Positions 28,752 through 38,137 of a DNA stretch of 64,000 bases are shown piece after piece. Each line of letters opens with the position of its first letter. The first letter of the stretch is position 1. The stretch lies in assembly GCA_946407725.1 (NCBI GenBank), contig CAMJPM010000001.1, forward strand, positions 45,868 to 109,867. The letters run 5' to 3'. The notes under the pieces were generated by a model that was not told the DNA's origin, did no database searches, and saw only the letters and a program-made list of their open reading frames with translations. Origin of the DNA: an uncultured Lachnospiraceae bacterium. GTDB lineage: Bacteria; Bacillota; Clostridia; Lachnospirales; Lachnospiraceae. The position numbers and the translations under genes are program-made.

Positions 28752-28861
28752 ATGATAGAAAGCGTGGGAATGGAAAAACAAAAGGATTTATGGTAAACTA
28801 CCAGTTATATAATCACTTATAAATCCGGCTTTCAAGTCATTATAAACGACAGGAGTATAAG

Positions 28862-31201
28862 ATGAGGGTATTTAGGAAACCGGCTTTGATGGCTTCATTG
28901 TGTTTTTTTATCTTTCTTTGTGCCGTAAGTGCAGATATGGGCGTGCGCCAAAACAGGCCGGACAGATACCGCAGGTTCTCCGGACACAGAGGAAGGGCGG
29001 AAAGCATAGAACATCATATCATGATACTTGGATCTGAAGAGGGCTCTGCCTCCGACCATCAGTATAAATCCCCGTATTATACGGAAATAAACGATCAGGG
29101 AAATACGGGTCTATGCTGGGCTTTCGGAAATGTGTCCGCTTTAGAGGGCTGTCTCAATAAGAAATACGGAACCGGGCATGAATTGTCCTGGAAGAATCTG
29201 GCGTACTATGCCTGGCATAAGAGCGACATTTCGGGAAGCGAGGATATAAAGGATTACAACGAGCAGGTGTTTAAGCAGGAGACCTTTAACGAAGGTCCAA
29301 TTGAAGAAGAGGAATACGGCTGGTCTTATGGATCTTATAATATCGTAAACTGCGTAGGAAACGACAGCGCATATCTTTTTGCCGGGGGATCCACGTATAT
29401 CGCACCCATCCTTTTTTCTCAGGGAAGATGCCTGACTGATGATGTCGATAAGAATTCTGTTACACAGGACCTTAACGATATAAGTTCAGCCATTAACGAA
29501 GCAAAGGTAATCGGTGTTTCCAGCGGCGATAAGTACAGGATCCGTGACGCCTTTCTTCTGTCCGGTTCCGGGTCAAACAGGTCAAACATAAAGAATATGA
29601 TAATAAAGTATGGAGCCGGAGCCATCGCCTATTATGCGGAGGAAGAGACCGGAGATGAGTGGGACGGCTGGTGGTTCGCAGATGAAGACGACGGTGATTC
29701 GCCCTATGTATATAACTCGGAAGAAACCGCGAAAGAAATACAGGCTGAATTGGGGAGAAATGATTTCAGCAACCATGTGATAACGATAGTAGGCTGGGAT
29801 GATGATATACCGGCGTCCAGATTCAAGGGAGGCCCTTCCGGAAATGGTGCCTGGATATGCATAAACAGCTGGGGTACGGAAGAGAACAACGGTACTGACA
29901 ACGGCTATACTTATATCTCCTATTATGATACGTCCATCGCCAATGCTGAGATCGCTTTTTATGACGTATATCAGAAAGATGCGGCTAACGTCAGCGGCAA
30001 CATTCTTTGGACCGACAATAATTATGGCACTGCAGGCACGGACATCACGGAAAGCGTAAAGGATGACAGGGCACGCGGGCTGGCATATAAGGCGGATAAG
30101 GATGTGACATTAAAGGCTGTCTCGATACTTACCGGGGAAGACGGTGCGGAATACACTCTCCAGATATTCGGGAATCCTTCGATAGAACACGGCGCAGTAA
30201 ATATGGAAAAGAATACTGCCCTCTTAAAGCAGGATATTAAGTTCGATTTCGCCGGAGTGCATGTGACAGAACTTGAAAAATATATCGGCATAAAGGCGGG
30301 ACAAACGGTGCTTATTATTCTCAAGCCGAAGAAGCCTGTAAAAAGCATCATGGCGTCGAAATGCGACAAAACGGAAGAAGAAGCGTACTGGGACTCCAAT
30401 GAGACAGAATCTCAGGAAGCAACGGAGTACTATTATGCGGGACATGATCATATTGTTTCGGACGTAAGCAAGGTCTGTCTTGGTGAGAATGAAGATGGTG
30501 TTCTCCTGAGGATGGATGAAAGTGATATGTTCTACCGGGCTTTTTCAGATGATGGAATAGAGGATGGGGCAATGACCTTTGAGGGCAGCGATTTCGATAT
30601 GTCTAAACTCTATTCCGATAAGGAGAATCACTTTGATTTTAAGGCCGGGAGCGATGAGTATGAAGTATCCTGGACGAAAAAGGTCTTTTATACCGGGCTG
30701 CCGCATGTGCTTTCGGGTAACAGTACGGGAAAGAAGACCGCTGATATAGAGGTTTCCGTGAAGAAAAACGGAGTGAACATTCCATCCGGGGATTTCAAGA
30801 TAAAGATCAGGAATGCGAAATACACGAATGGTTTTAAGAACGGGAAAACGCCGGCTATCGTCGTGAAGCTGAATAAGAACTATAGTAAAGAGGCCAGAAA
30901 TATCATAAAGAAGAAGGAGCTTGGATTTGATATAGTTAAGCCTGACCTTTCGACGGATCTGGATTTCGAGAAGTTTGATTTTAAGCTGAACAAAAATGAA
31001 GACAAGATCAAGAAGATAAGCGGCATCAGAATTCCAGGCTTAAGCGGGGAATGCAGGTATAAACTCAGCAAGAACGGAACCAGTGGCGATATAGTGGCGA
31101 CGGTAAAAACCGAGAGGTCGTATATGGAAGTTACCCTTAAAGGTATAAATAACTGCCAGGGAACCTGCACTCTGACTTTTGAACTACAAAGCGGGTATTA
31201 A
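28862..31201 (+). CDS. Secreted papain-like (C1A) cysteine protease with lectin-like and C-terminal domains
   Basis: Signal peptide MRVFRKPALMASLCFFIFLCAVSA; NDQGNTGLCWAFGNVSALEG, NHVITIVGWDDD, AWICINSWGTEENNG supply Gln/Cys, His, Asn; ACAGGAG RBS. Confidence 0.9.
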   Translation: MRVFRKPALMASLCFFIFLCAVSADMGVRQNRPDRYRRFSGHRGRAESIEHHIMILGSEEGSASDHQYKSPYYTEINDQGNTGLCWAFGNVSALEGCLNKKYGTGHELSWKNLAYYAWHKSDISGSEDIKDYNEQVFKQETFNEGPIEEEEYGWSYGSYNIVNCVGNDSAYLFAGGSTYIAPILFSQGRCLTDDVDKNSVTQDLNDISSAINEAKVIGVSSGDKYRIRDAFLLSGSGSNRSNIKNMIIKYGAGAIAYYAEEETGDEWDGWWFADEDDGDSPYVYNSEETAKEIQAELGRNDFSNHVITIVGWDDDIPASRFKGGPSGNGAWICINSWGTEENNGTDNGYTYISYYDTSIANAEIAFYDVYQKDAANVSGNILWTDNNYGTAGTDITESVKDDRARGLAYKADKDVTLKAVSILTGEDGAEYTLQIFGNPSIEHGAVNMEKNTALLKQDIKFDFAGVHVTELEKYIGIKAGQTVLIILKPKKPVKSIMASKCDKTEEEAYWDSNETESQEATEYYYAGHDHIVSDVSKVCLGENEDGVLLRMDESDMFYRAFSDDGIEDGAMTFEGSDFDMSKLYSDKENHFDFKAGSDEYEVSWTKKVFYTGLPHVLSGNSTGKKTADIEVSVKKNGVNIPSGDFKIKIRNAKYTNGFKNGKTPAIVVKLNKNYSKEARNIIKKKELGFDIVKPDLSTDLDFEKFDFKLNKNEDKIKKISGIRIPGLSGECRYKLSKNGTSGDIVATVKTERSYMEVTLKGINNCQGTCTLTFELQSGY

Positions 31202-31447
31202 AAGAACCTGATTCCCGATTGTATTACTGTATTTGTTTTTTATACACGAAACAAAAAAAGAAGTGCAGAAAATCCATAAAAACAGTAAAAACCACCCGAC
31301 CCGGCAATACCCTAATTCAAAAACGGTGAAATCTCCGGCATCAATACATTTTTGAGTATCATCAAAAAGCCTGTTTGTACGGGAAAAAGCCCGGATGCAA
31401 GACCTTCTACCGTATCAAGCTTCCGTATAACAAAGAGGAAAACACTT

Positions 31448-32854
31448 ATGAGAAAAACCAGGTTATTCGCAGCATATCTGCTATCATTTTCATTACTCGC
31501 TCTGCTTCCGTCCAATGCGTTCGCCGCAGAGGAATCCCAGATAAAGACCAAAATAAAGCACACCGTAAAGGCCGTGGGTGAATACGGCAACTGGGAGGGC
31601 GTATCCAACGTATCCCAGTTTATCGGAAGTGACGGTGAATTTTGGTTCGCCTGTGACGGTAAAAAGAAGGTGACCGTAGTAAGCACCTCTGGCGGAACCG
31701 TAAAGAACAAGATACAGCTTGAGAAGAAGCACGATACTTTCGGGGCGGTCTGCTCTGATGGCGCAGGAAACCTCTATGTCGTGACAGGCGAGGAAAACAA
31801 AGGGAATAATACGAACCAGGAGACGGTCTTCATATCAAAATATGACAGCTCGGGCAACCTCGTCTCCACTATCGGGAACAATGGAAGCTCCAGCCTCGCA
31901 AGCTATTTCGAAGAATCTTTCTTTACAAAAAAGCCTTTTGATGCAGGGAACTGCGATGTTGACGTAAACGGAAGATACATGGCGGTGAACTACGCCAGGA
32001 AAATGTACAATGGCCACCAGAGTAATTCCGTATGGGTGATAGACACAGAGTCCATGAACACCATTCCCCTGCCGGAAAGCCCACGTACCACTTTTGAGGA
32101 AGGCGTTGAGATCACCACCTACGGAAGCGGCATATACAACAGCCATTCTTTCGGACAGAGGGCTGTTAAATACAAAGACGGCTTCCTCTTCGCAAGCGAG
32201 GGCGACGCCTATGAAAGGGCTTTCAACATAAGCCAGTGGGATCTAAAAAATAACACGGTAAGCGAGGACGACATCTTCCACTTTTGGATCAAGGAAGGAT
32301 CCGGAAGCGATATGAGCGTGGTGAATAATAACTTCGCCCACATAGGGGATCTTGCAGTCCTTTCAGACGGAAACGCGGCGTTTGCAGCCACCTCTGCCCC
32401 ATCCATGACCGCCTCTGCCGGAAGTGAGAATGAGCAGATATTCATTCAGATATTCAACCCCGGCGGAGATCTCGGCAGTGCCTCCGGCTATGTCACGGTC
32501 GGGGAAAGAAGCGGCACCACCGGGATCAACGGCGGCGTACCCGCAACAGACTACGGGGTCAAATGGCTTACCGAAGGCAGTAAATTCCTGTACAGAAACC
32601 TCCAGATGGTAAGCACCGGCGACAAGCTGGTACTTCTTTACGAAAAATATGCGAAGAAGAATAATAAGCTGAAGGGCGTGTTCTACACAGTGCTGGATTC
32701 CTCAGGAAACGTCGTTTCCGAAAGCAGGAAATTCAAGAAGAGCGCAAGCCTCAACCCCTGTGAGACACCGATTTATGCGAATGGTTACATCTGCTGGGCT
32801 TCCAACAAGGCGAGCAAAAAGGGGAAGCTCTTCATATACAGGATTAAGATATGA
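31448..32854 (+). CDS. Secreted beta-propeller-like protein
   Basis: MRKTRLFAAYLLSFSLLALLPSNAFAAEE signal peptide; repeated strand-turn patterns (GGTVKNKIQLEKKHDTFGAVCSDGAGNLYVVTGE...); start at 31448 after AAAGAGGA rather than 31352. Confidence 0.65.
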   Translation: MRKTRLFAAYLLSFSLLALLPSNAFAAEESQIKTKIKHTVKAVGEYGNWEGVSNVSQFIGSDGEFWFACDGKKKVTVVSTSGGTVKNKIQLEKKHDTFGAVCSDGAGNLYVVTGEENKGNNTNQETVFISKYDSSGNLVSTIGNNGSSSLASYFEESFFTKKPFDAGNCDVDVNGRYMAVNYARKMYNGHQSNSVWVIDTESMNTIPLPESPRTTFEEGVEITTYGSGIYNSHSFGQRAVKYKDGFLFASEGDAYERAFNISQWDLKNNTVSEDDIFHFWIKEGSGSDMSVVNNNFAHIGDLAVLSDGNAAFAATSAPSMTASAGSENEQIFIQIFNPGGDLGSASGYVTVGERSGTTGINGGVPATDYGVKWLTEGSKFLYRNLQMVSTGDKLVLLYEKYAKKNNKLKGVFYTVLDSSGNVVSESRKFKKSASLNPCETPIYANGYICWASNKASKKGKLFIYRIKI

Positions 32855-32879
32855 TAATACAGACACATTCCCCTCTTCT

Positions 32880-33110
32880 TCCACTCTGGTGGTGGCTCCG
32901 GGGAAGTCATTATTACGCTGCCGTCCTTTTTCAGTTTCACTGTAACCTTGTCACTGTCTTTCACATAGTATGGGGTTATCTTAAATGGGATCCCTTTATC
33001 ACCCTTGGTCGCTTTCTTTATTGCCTTTATCGTAGCCTTGTCTGCGCCCTCAAGCCCAGTTATCTGTATCCGGAAAGTTTTCTTATTGACCTTTATCTTA
33101 TAAAGAAGCG
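32880..33110 (-). pseudogene. C-terminal module remnant (IQITGL...PYYVKD...KKDGS)
   Basis: Minus strand KIKVNKKTFRIQITGLEGADKATIKAIKKATKGDKGIPFKITPYYVKDSDKVTVKLKKDGSV, clearly paralogous to the plus-strand module at ~28213-28405. Confidence 0.75.
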
Positions 33111-33390
33111 TTGGACACTATCCAGTAAGGCGTCAACAATTATTATGATTGCCTGATCCATTATGTCATTGATGATTTTGCGTTTTATCTGATAGAACAA
33201 ATCCGTAATGGATCTGTTATCAGTATTGTTAAAGCGTTCTACTGCAAGTATCATGTACCGTAGTGCCACTATTACCATATGGGCAGTGATTGCATCGTAA
33301 CTCGTGCTATGACATTCAGTTCTCAGTTTCAGATGGTTCTTAAACATTTTAAAATAGGTTTCTATTCCTTATACGAAAGTTCGTATTAAA
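33093..33390 (-). pseudogene. C-terminal fragment of an IS4-type transposase
   Basis: GIETYFKMFKNHLKLRTECHSTSYDAITAHMVIVALRYMILAVERFNNTDNRSITDLFYQ. Confidence 0.6.
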
Positions 33391-33452
33391 CATAGAATGA
33401 AGCTGTCTCCTGAACAGTTACCTATCTTCTATGATAAGAAATAATGAGCAGT

Positions 33453-33930
33453 TTATAAACCCACCCAATAACCCGTTTTGTTGGAACCAAGGCGTCTTAT
33501 AAAGCCCAGATCAATCAAAGACTTAATGCAACGTTGTACCGTAGCCTTGGATTTACCGATTTCCTGTGCAAGTTCATCTTTTGTAAGCTTACGACCGGAT
33601 TTTATTATCTCCAGAATTCTATTCTCGTCTTCAGTCAGTTCATTTATCGGATCATTTATCGACTCGTTATATGAATCGATAAACCCGGTTCCAAAAGCAT
33701 CAATCGATCTATCACAATATAAAACTGTTGCAATAAGTGGGTTTCGGATCATCGACCCCTGTTCTCGGCGCGCAAACATCTCCGGATTCGTCCCCGGGAC
33801 TAATGCTCCGGGATTATAAATATGCACTCGCGAAGGAGTAATATATATTTCGTTTGCCGAAGTTTCATTCACGCGCATATGTGCGAAGCTATTAAGTATT
33901 ATTTCTCTAAAAGCCTCAAGTGGGAACTCA
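33453..33930 (-). pseudogene. C-terminal part of an AlbA_2/RecG-like putative DNA-binding (ATPase/HTH) protein
   Basis: FPLEAFREIILNSFAHMRVNETSANEIYITPSRVHIYNPGALVPG ... GTGFI ... LTKDELAQEIGKSKATVQRCIKSLIDLGFIRRLGSNKTGYW; N-terminal half missing. Confidence 0.7.
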
Positions 33931-34286
33931 TTAAGTATGATAAACCAGTATCATTCGCACATCATAAACCTGGTCTTCAGGACTAAGGATCATGCTGAAG
34001 CGGATGAGGCAGATACAGAAACCGGACATGAAACTTAAAAACAAGTACCGTACACGTCTGGAAATACAAAAGCTGTTGTATTATCTGTTCAGTATAGCCG
34101 TCTGCGGAACGCTTGTATAAGGAATCTACCGAAGGCAGCTGTCCTGATCTGCCAGCATAACCGTCAAAAGAACACTGGAGTATCAACGAGTAATCTGCCG
34201 GGGAAGAGCATTACCTGACTATGAGACAAAATGAAGTACAGTCAAGTAATTCCAGCCGGTATGGGAAGGATAATTTCAAGTCTGCT

Positions 34287-36311
34287 TTACTGCACCATGG
34301 GGGCTGGGCTGGCGTTCAGGGTGAAATTGCTGTGATCCAGGGAGAAATTGGGGTTGTAATAGGGATCTCCCTTTTCAAGATCCTCCTTCCACTTTTCCCT
34401 GAAATGCGCAGCTTCCGCATTATAGCGTTCAGTGCGTCCTCTGTCGGAGCCATCGGTATCATCTCCTCTGGAGGCACTCTCATAGTGATAGAGCTCCGAA
34501 AACGGGGTGAACACGTTTAAGAGCCCAAGATGCCTGAGCTTTAAGCAGAAATCCACATCATTAAGAGCCACGGCAAAGCTCTCGTCAAAGCCCTGTACCC
34601 GGTCAAAATCGCTTTTTTTCACCATAAGGCAGGCTCCGGTCACTGCGGAGACATTCTGGGCATAGCAGAGCCGCCCCATGTATCCCAGGTTTTCCCTATG
34701 GAGCCGGTAATGGGTATGCCCCGCTGTCCTGTGGGCGCCAAGTCCCAGCACTATCCCCGCATGCTGTACCGTATTATCCTCATAATAGAGCTTGCAGCCC
34801 GCAGCTCCCACATCCTCTCTCTGGGCGTACATAAGGAGATTTTCTATCCAGTTCCTTGTAATTACCTCGGTATCATTATTTAAGAAGAGCAGAATCTCAC
34901 CCTCTGCCGCCGCTGCACCGGCGTTTATGAGCTTTGAGAAATTAAAGCCCTCTCCCTCCGGTCTTTCGTATTCAATAACCCTGGCAAAGGAAACCTTTCC
35001 CAGAGTGGCGTAGTACTCTCTTGTTTCGCTCTCCCTGCTCCCGTTTTCCACGATCACTATCTCGTAATTATCATAGGAACTCCTGTTTATAATGGAATCC
35101 ACACATCTCTTCAGATCTGCGGCGTGGTCACAGCTCGGGATTATGATACTCACCCTGGGATGCGCCGTAAGGGCAAAACGGATCCGGAATATGGTGGCAA
35201 AAGCCTTTGTGCTCTCTATCTCAAAATCCTTAAAGCCACAGGAGGTAAGGTGGGAAGCCACGGCCCCCTTGGCGGAATTGATAGCATAGGTTTTGGAATT
35301 GATGTCCGCTGCCGTGGAACCCTCATGGCTTCTCCAGTAATACAGTATGGCCGGAACGTGGCGGATGCATTTTGCTTCCTTTGTGAGACGCAGGATCATG
35401 TCGTGATCCTGGCTGCCGTCAAATTCACTTCTGAAGCGGCCGCATTTATCCGAAAGCTCCCTGCTGAAAACCGAAAAATGGCAGATATAATTATTTGCCC
35501 TGAGATTGTCTATTGCAAAATCCGGCTTGAAATGCATGGTCACCATATTGTTTATGCTGTCACCCTTGAAGGTGGCTTCATCACAGTACAGAAAATCCGC
35601 CCCCGTTTCCTCGATCTCCTTCATATAGCGGAAGAGAACCGAAGGATGAAGCAGGTCATCATGGTCAAAAAGCCCTATGTAATCACCATTTGCAAGCTCG
35701 AAACAGACATTGGTGTTTCCGGAGATTCCAAGGTTCTTTTCTATCTTTCTGTACTTTATACGGCTCACACGGGCGGGATTGTTCTTTTCGTCGCTCTGAA
35801 CATACTGCTTTATCACCTCTCCCACATACTTATGCTCTTCATCGGAGCCGTCGGCGATGCACAGCTCCCATCCTGGGTATGTCTGATTCGTAACGCTCTC
35901 TATCATCTCCCGCAGGAATTTTTCGGGTGTATTGAATACCGGTACCAGGATACTCACAACATGCCTTTCCTTAAAGACATGGGAGCTCTCCTCCCTCCGC
36001 CTTTCCTCATCGGGGAAGCTTAAGGTACCGTGGAATTTATAAGCGTTTTTCTCCACCCTCTTGCTCTTCAGTTTCCTTATGAACTCCGAAAAGCTGCCAA
36101 GACGCTTTATCCTGACGATCACCGCAAGTGTTTTGGCATAGACAGTCCGGAAGGGCTTTATCATCTTAAAAAGCCTGCTTCTTTTCAGGGTGTCCAGCTT
36201 TTCCTTCATTTCGGAATTCTCTTCCTCCACCCTGACAAGCTCCTCTGTCAGCCGTTCATTCTTCTTTTTTTCCTGTTCATACAGGTCTTTATAATAATTA
36301 TCAAGGCTCAT
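34287..36311 (-). CDS. Bi-domain family 2 glycosyltransferase
   Basis: VSILVPVFNTPEKFLREMIESVTNQTYPGWELCIADGSD and a second VSIIIPSCDHAADLKRCVDSIINRSSYDNYEIVIVENGS; FLNNDTEVI. Confidence 0.93.
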   Translation of the reverse strand: MSLDNYYKDLYEQEKKKNERLTEELVRVEEENSEMKEKLDTLKRSRLFKMIKPFRTVYAKTLAVIVRIKRLGSFSEFIRKLKSKRVEKNAYKFHGTLSFPDEERRREESSHVFKERHVVSILVPVFNTPEKFLREMIESVTNQTYPGWELCIADGSDEEHKYVGEVIKQYVQSDEKNNPARVSRIKYRKIEKNLGISGNTNVCFELANGDYIGLFDHDDLLHPSVLFRYMKEIEETGADFLYCDEATFKGDSINNMVTMHFKPDFAIDNLRANNYICHFSVFSRELSDKCGRFRSEFDGSQDHDMILRLTKEAKCIRHVPAILYYWRSHEGSTAADINSKTYAINSAKGAVASHLTSCGFKDFEIESTKAFATIFRIRFALTAHPRVSIIIPSCDHAADLKRCVDSIINRSSYDNYEIVIVENGSRESETREYYATLGKVSFARVIEYERPEGEGFNFSKLINAGAAAAEGEILLFLNNDTEVITRNWIENLLMYAQREDVGAAGCKLYYEDNTVQHAGIVLGLGAHRTAGHTHYRLHRENLGYMGRLCYAQNVSAVTGACLMVKKSDFDRVQGFDESFAVALNDVDFCLKLRHLGLLNVFTPFSELYHYESASRGDDTDGSDRGRTERYNAEAAHFREKWKEDLEKGDPYYNPNFSLDHSNFTLNASPAPMVQ

Positions 36312-38134
36312 CCTGCGGCAAACCCTCCGTAATGCCCGAAAATGTTCTTCTTCATCAATAATATTGTCACATTCTCCCGGGTGATGTACCCGTTAAATAA
36401 TGAGTTCTTTATTTTTACCGAAAACCCGGAAAAAAGGATATCCCTCTCCGATGGAAAGACGGTAATGAGATCCTCTCTCGGGACCCTCATGGTTTCTGTA
36501 TAATACTGTCTGTCCCCATCCTTTATGAGAAGGGAAATGCCGTATTCATAACCGGCTCTTCCATGAACAAAGCCCCAGCCGCTGATTTCAAGAAAATCCT
36601 CATTCCCCGCGGCATCGGAAAGCTTTTTTTCCAGAGTGTCCAGACTGAATAAAACCCGCCCGTCCCTCCGGTCTTTTTTAAGCTTTATGGTCTCTCCCGC
36701 CCTTTTTACCGTGACATATCTCCCGGTTTCACTGACTTCACATTCTGAAAGAGCGGTTACCAGGGACACCCTGTCCTCCGGGGAAGGATAATTTACCCTG
36801 TAGTCCAGCCCTGTATCCGTAAGATTCCTGCTGTACCAGGGATCACCCCTCTTAATAAGCTCCCCGTACTTTTCGTAATATCGCTCCCTCTCTCCTTTTA
36901 ACCTTAAATACTTTTCCCTTTCATCCTTATCGCTCCTCCTGGAAAGACTCTCGTGATGAATAAGGTAAACATCATTGAGGCATACGTTATAATAGCCCTT
37001 TAATAAAAGGGAGCTGCAAAGATCCACATCCGTATAGGCTATGTGAAAGGTCTCGTCAAAGCCTCCGGCTTCCAGGAATTTTTTCCTCTCCACCATAAGA
37101 CAGGCACCTGTAACTGCAAATACATTTATCCTTCTGCGGTTCACCCCCCGGTAATACTCCCTGCTGTCATCATAGCCTGTAAGCTTATGGCTTGCACCGC
37201 TTTTCAGCAAAGTTATGCCGCAGTGCTGTATCAGCTTTCCCCCGGGATAGAGGAGCTTTATTCCCACTGCCCCGGTCCTTTTCCCTGCGGCGTGACCCAT
37301 CATCTCTTTTAAAAAATAAGTGCCTTCCGGTACCTCTATATCATCATTTAGAAAGAGTAGAAATTCTCCATCCGTGATTTCAGCCCCTTTATTGCAAAGA
37401 GCCGAATAAATAAAGTCCCTTTTCTCCCGGACATACCGGAAGGAGAGTTCCTCAGCCAGTCTTTCATATTCCGCGGTGTTTTCCCCGGTGCTGCCGTTAT
37501 CAATAATGAGACACTCCGTTTTTATCCCTTCAGCCTCTGCCGCACTTAAAAGCCCTTTCACGCAGGTCTCCGCCAGCTTCGGATGGTCTTTGGAAAGGAT
37601 GACCACCGAGATAACAGCATCATTAAGTCCGGTTTCTTCCCGGTTCCCGGTGTTTTCATACAAATAGTCCCTGTGGGAATAAGCGTGACAGAGCACCTCC
37701 GGGATATGTAAAGGCTTTTTTGCTCTTTTTCCGCACTCCCTTAAAAATTCCGGGGAACCCACGGCAAAACCACAGACCCGCCCTGTTTCCTCCGCAAGTG
37801 CATTAGACACTATGGTAAGAGCTCCGGGATAATAGAAGCTCTCTAAGGTATCGGGAGAGTAATCGGGCTTAAAAAAAGGGTCGTGACGCAATCCCTCTCC
37901 GTCAACCTCATCCTCATCCGTATAGATAAAGTCATAACCCCCGTTAAATACCTGATAATCCTGCAGGGCAGACATAAGACCGGGATCCGCATACCCTCCG
38001 TCATCAAGGAATAAGCAGCAGTTACCGGGTATGACAAGATCCTTTTTTTCCCTTTTTATCTCCTTTTCCCTGATCCAGAGAGAATACGGGTCCTCAAAGC
38101 CTGTTTTTAATCTGTTATAATCTTCCTTCGTCAT
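36308..38134 (-). CDS. Family 2 glycosyltransferase
   Basis: ISVVILSKDHPKLAETCVKGLLSAAE, FLNDDIEVPEGTYFLKEM, AYTDVDLCSSLLLKGY. Confidence 0.9.
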   Translation of the reverse strand: MTKEDYNRLKTGFEDPYSLWIREKEIKREKKDLVIPGNCCLFLDDGGYADPGLMSALQDYQVFNGGYDFIYTDEDEVDGEGLRHDPFFKPDYSPDTLESFYYPGALTIVSNALAEETGRVCGFAVGSPEFLRECGKRAKKPLHIPEVLCHAYSHRDYLYENTGNREETGLNDAVISVVILSKDHPKLAETCVKGLLSAAEAEGIKTECLIIDNGSTGENTAEYERLAEELSFRYVREKRDFIYSALCNKGAEITDGEFLLFLNDDIEVPEGTYFLKEMMGHAAGKRTGAVGIKLLYPGGKLIQHCGITLLKSGASHKLTGYDDSREYYRGVNRRRINVFAVTGACLMVERKKFLEAGGFDETFHIAYTDVDLCSSLLLKGYYNVCLNDVYLIHHESLSRRSDKDEREKYLRLKGERERYYEKYGELIKRGDPWYSRNLTDTGLDYRVNYPSPEDRVSLVTALSECEVSETGRYVTVKRAGETIKLKKDRRDGRVLFSLDTLEKKLSDAAGNEDFLEISGWGFVHGRAGYEYGISLLIKDGDRQYYTETMRVPREDLITVFPSERDILFSGFSVKIKNSLFNGYITRENVTILLMKKNIFGHYGGFAAG

Positions 38135-38137
38135 AAG

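Noticed and set aside
35124-36023. 299-aa plus-strand ORF
   Set aside because: Antisense to the convincing GT2 gene 34287-36311; composition looks like a shadow frame and shows no family motifs.
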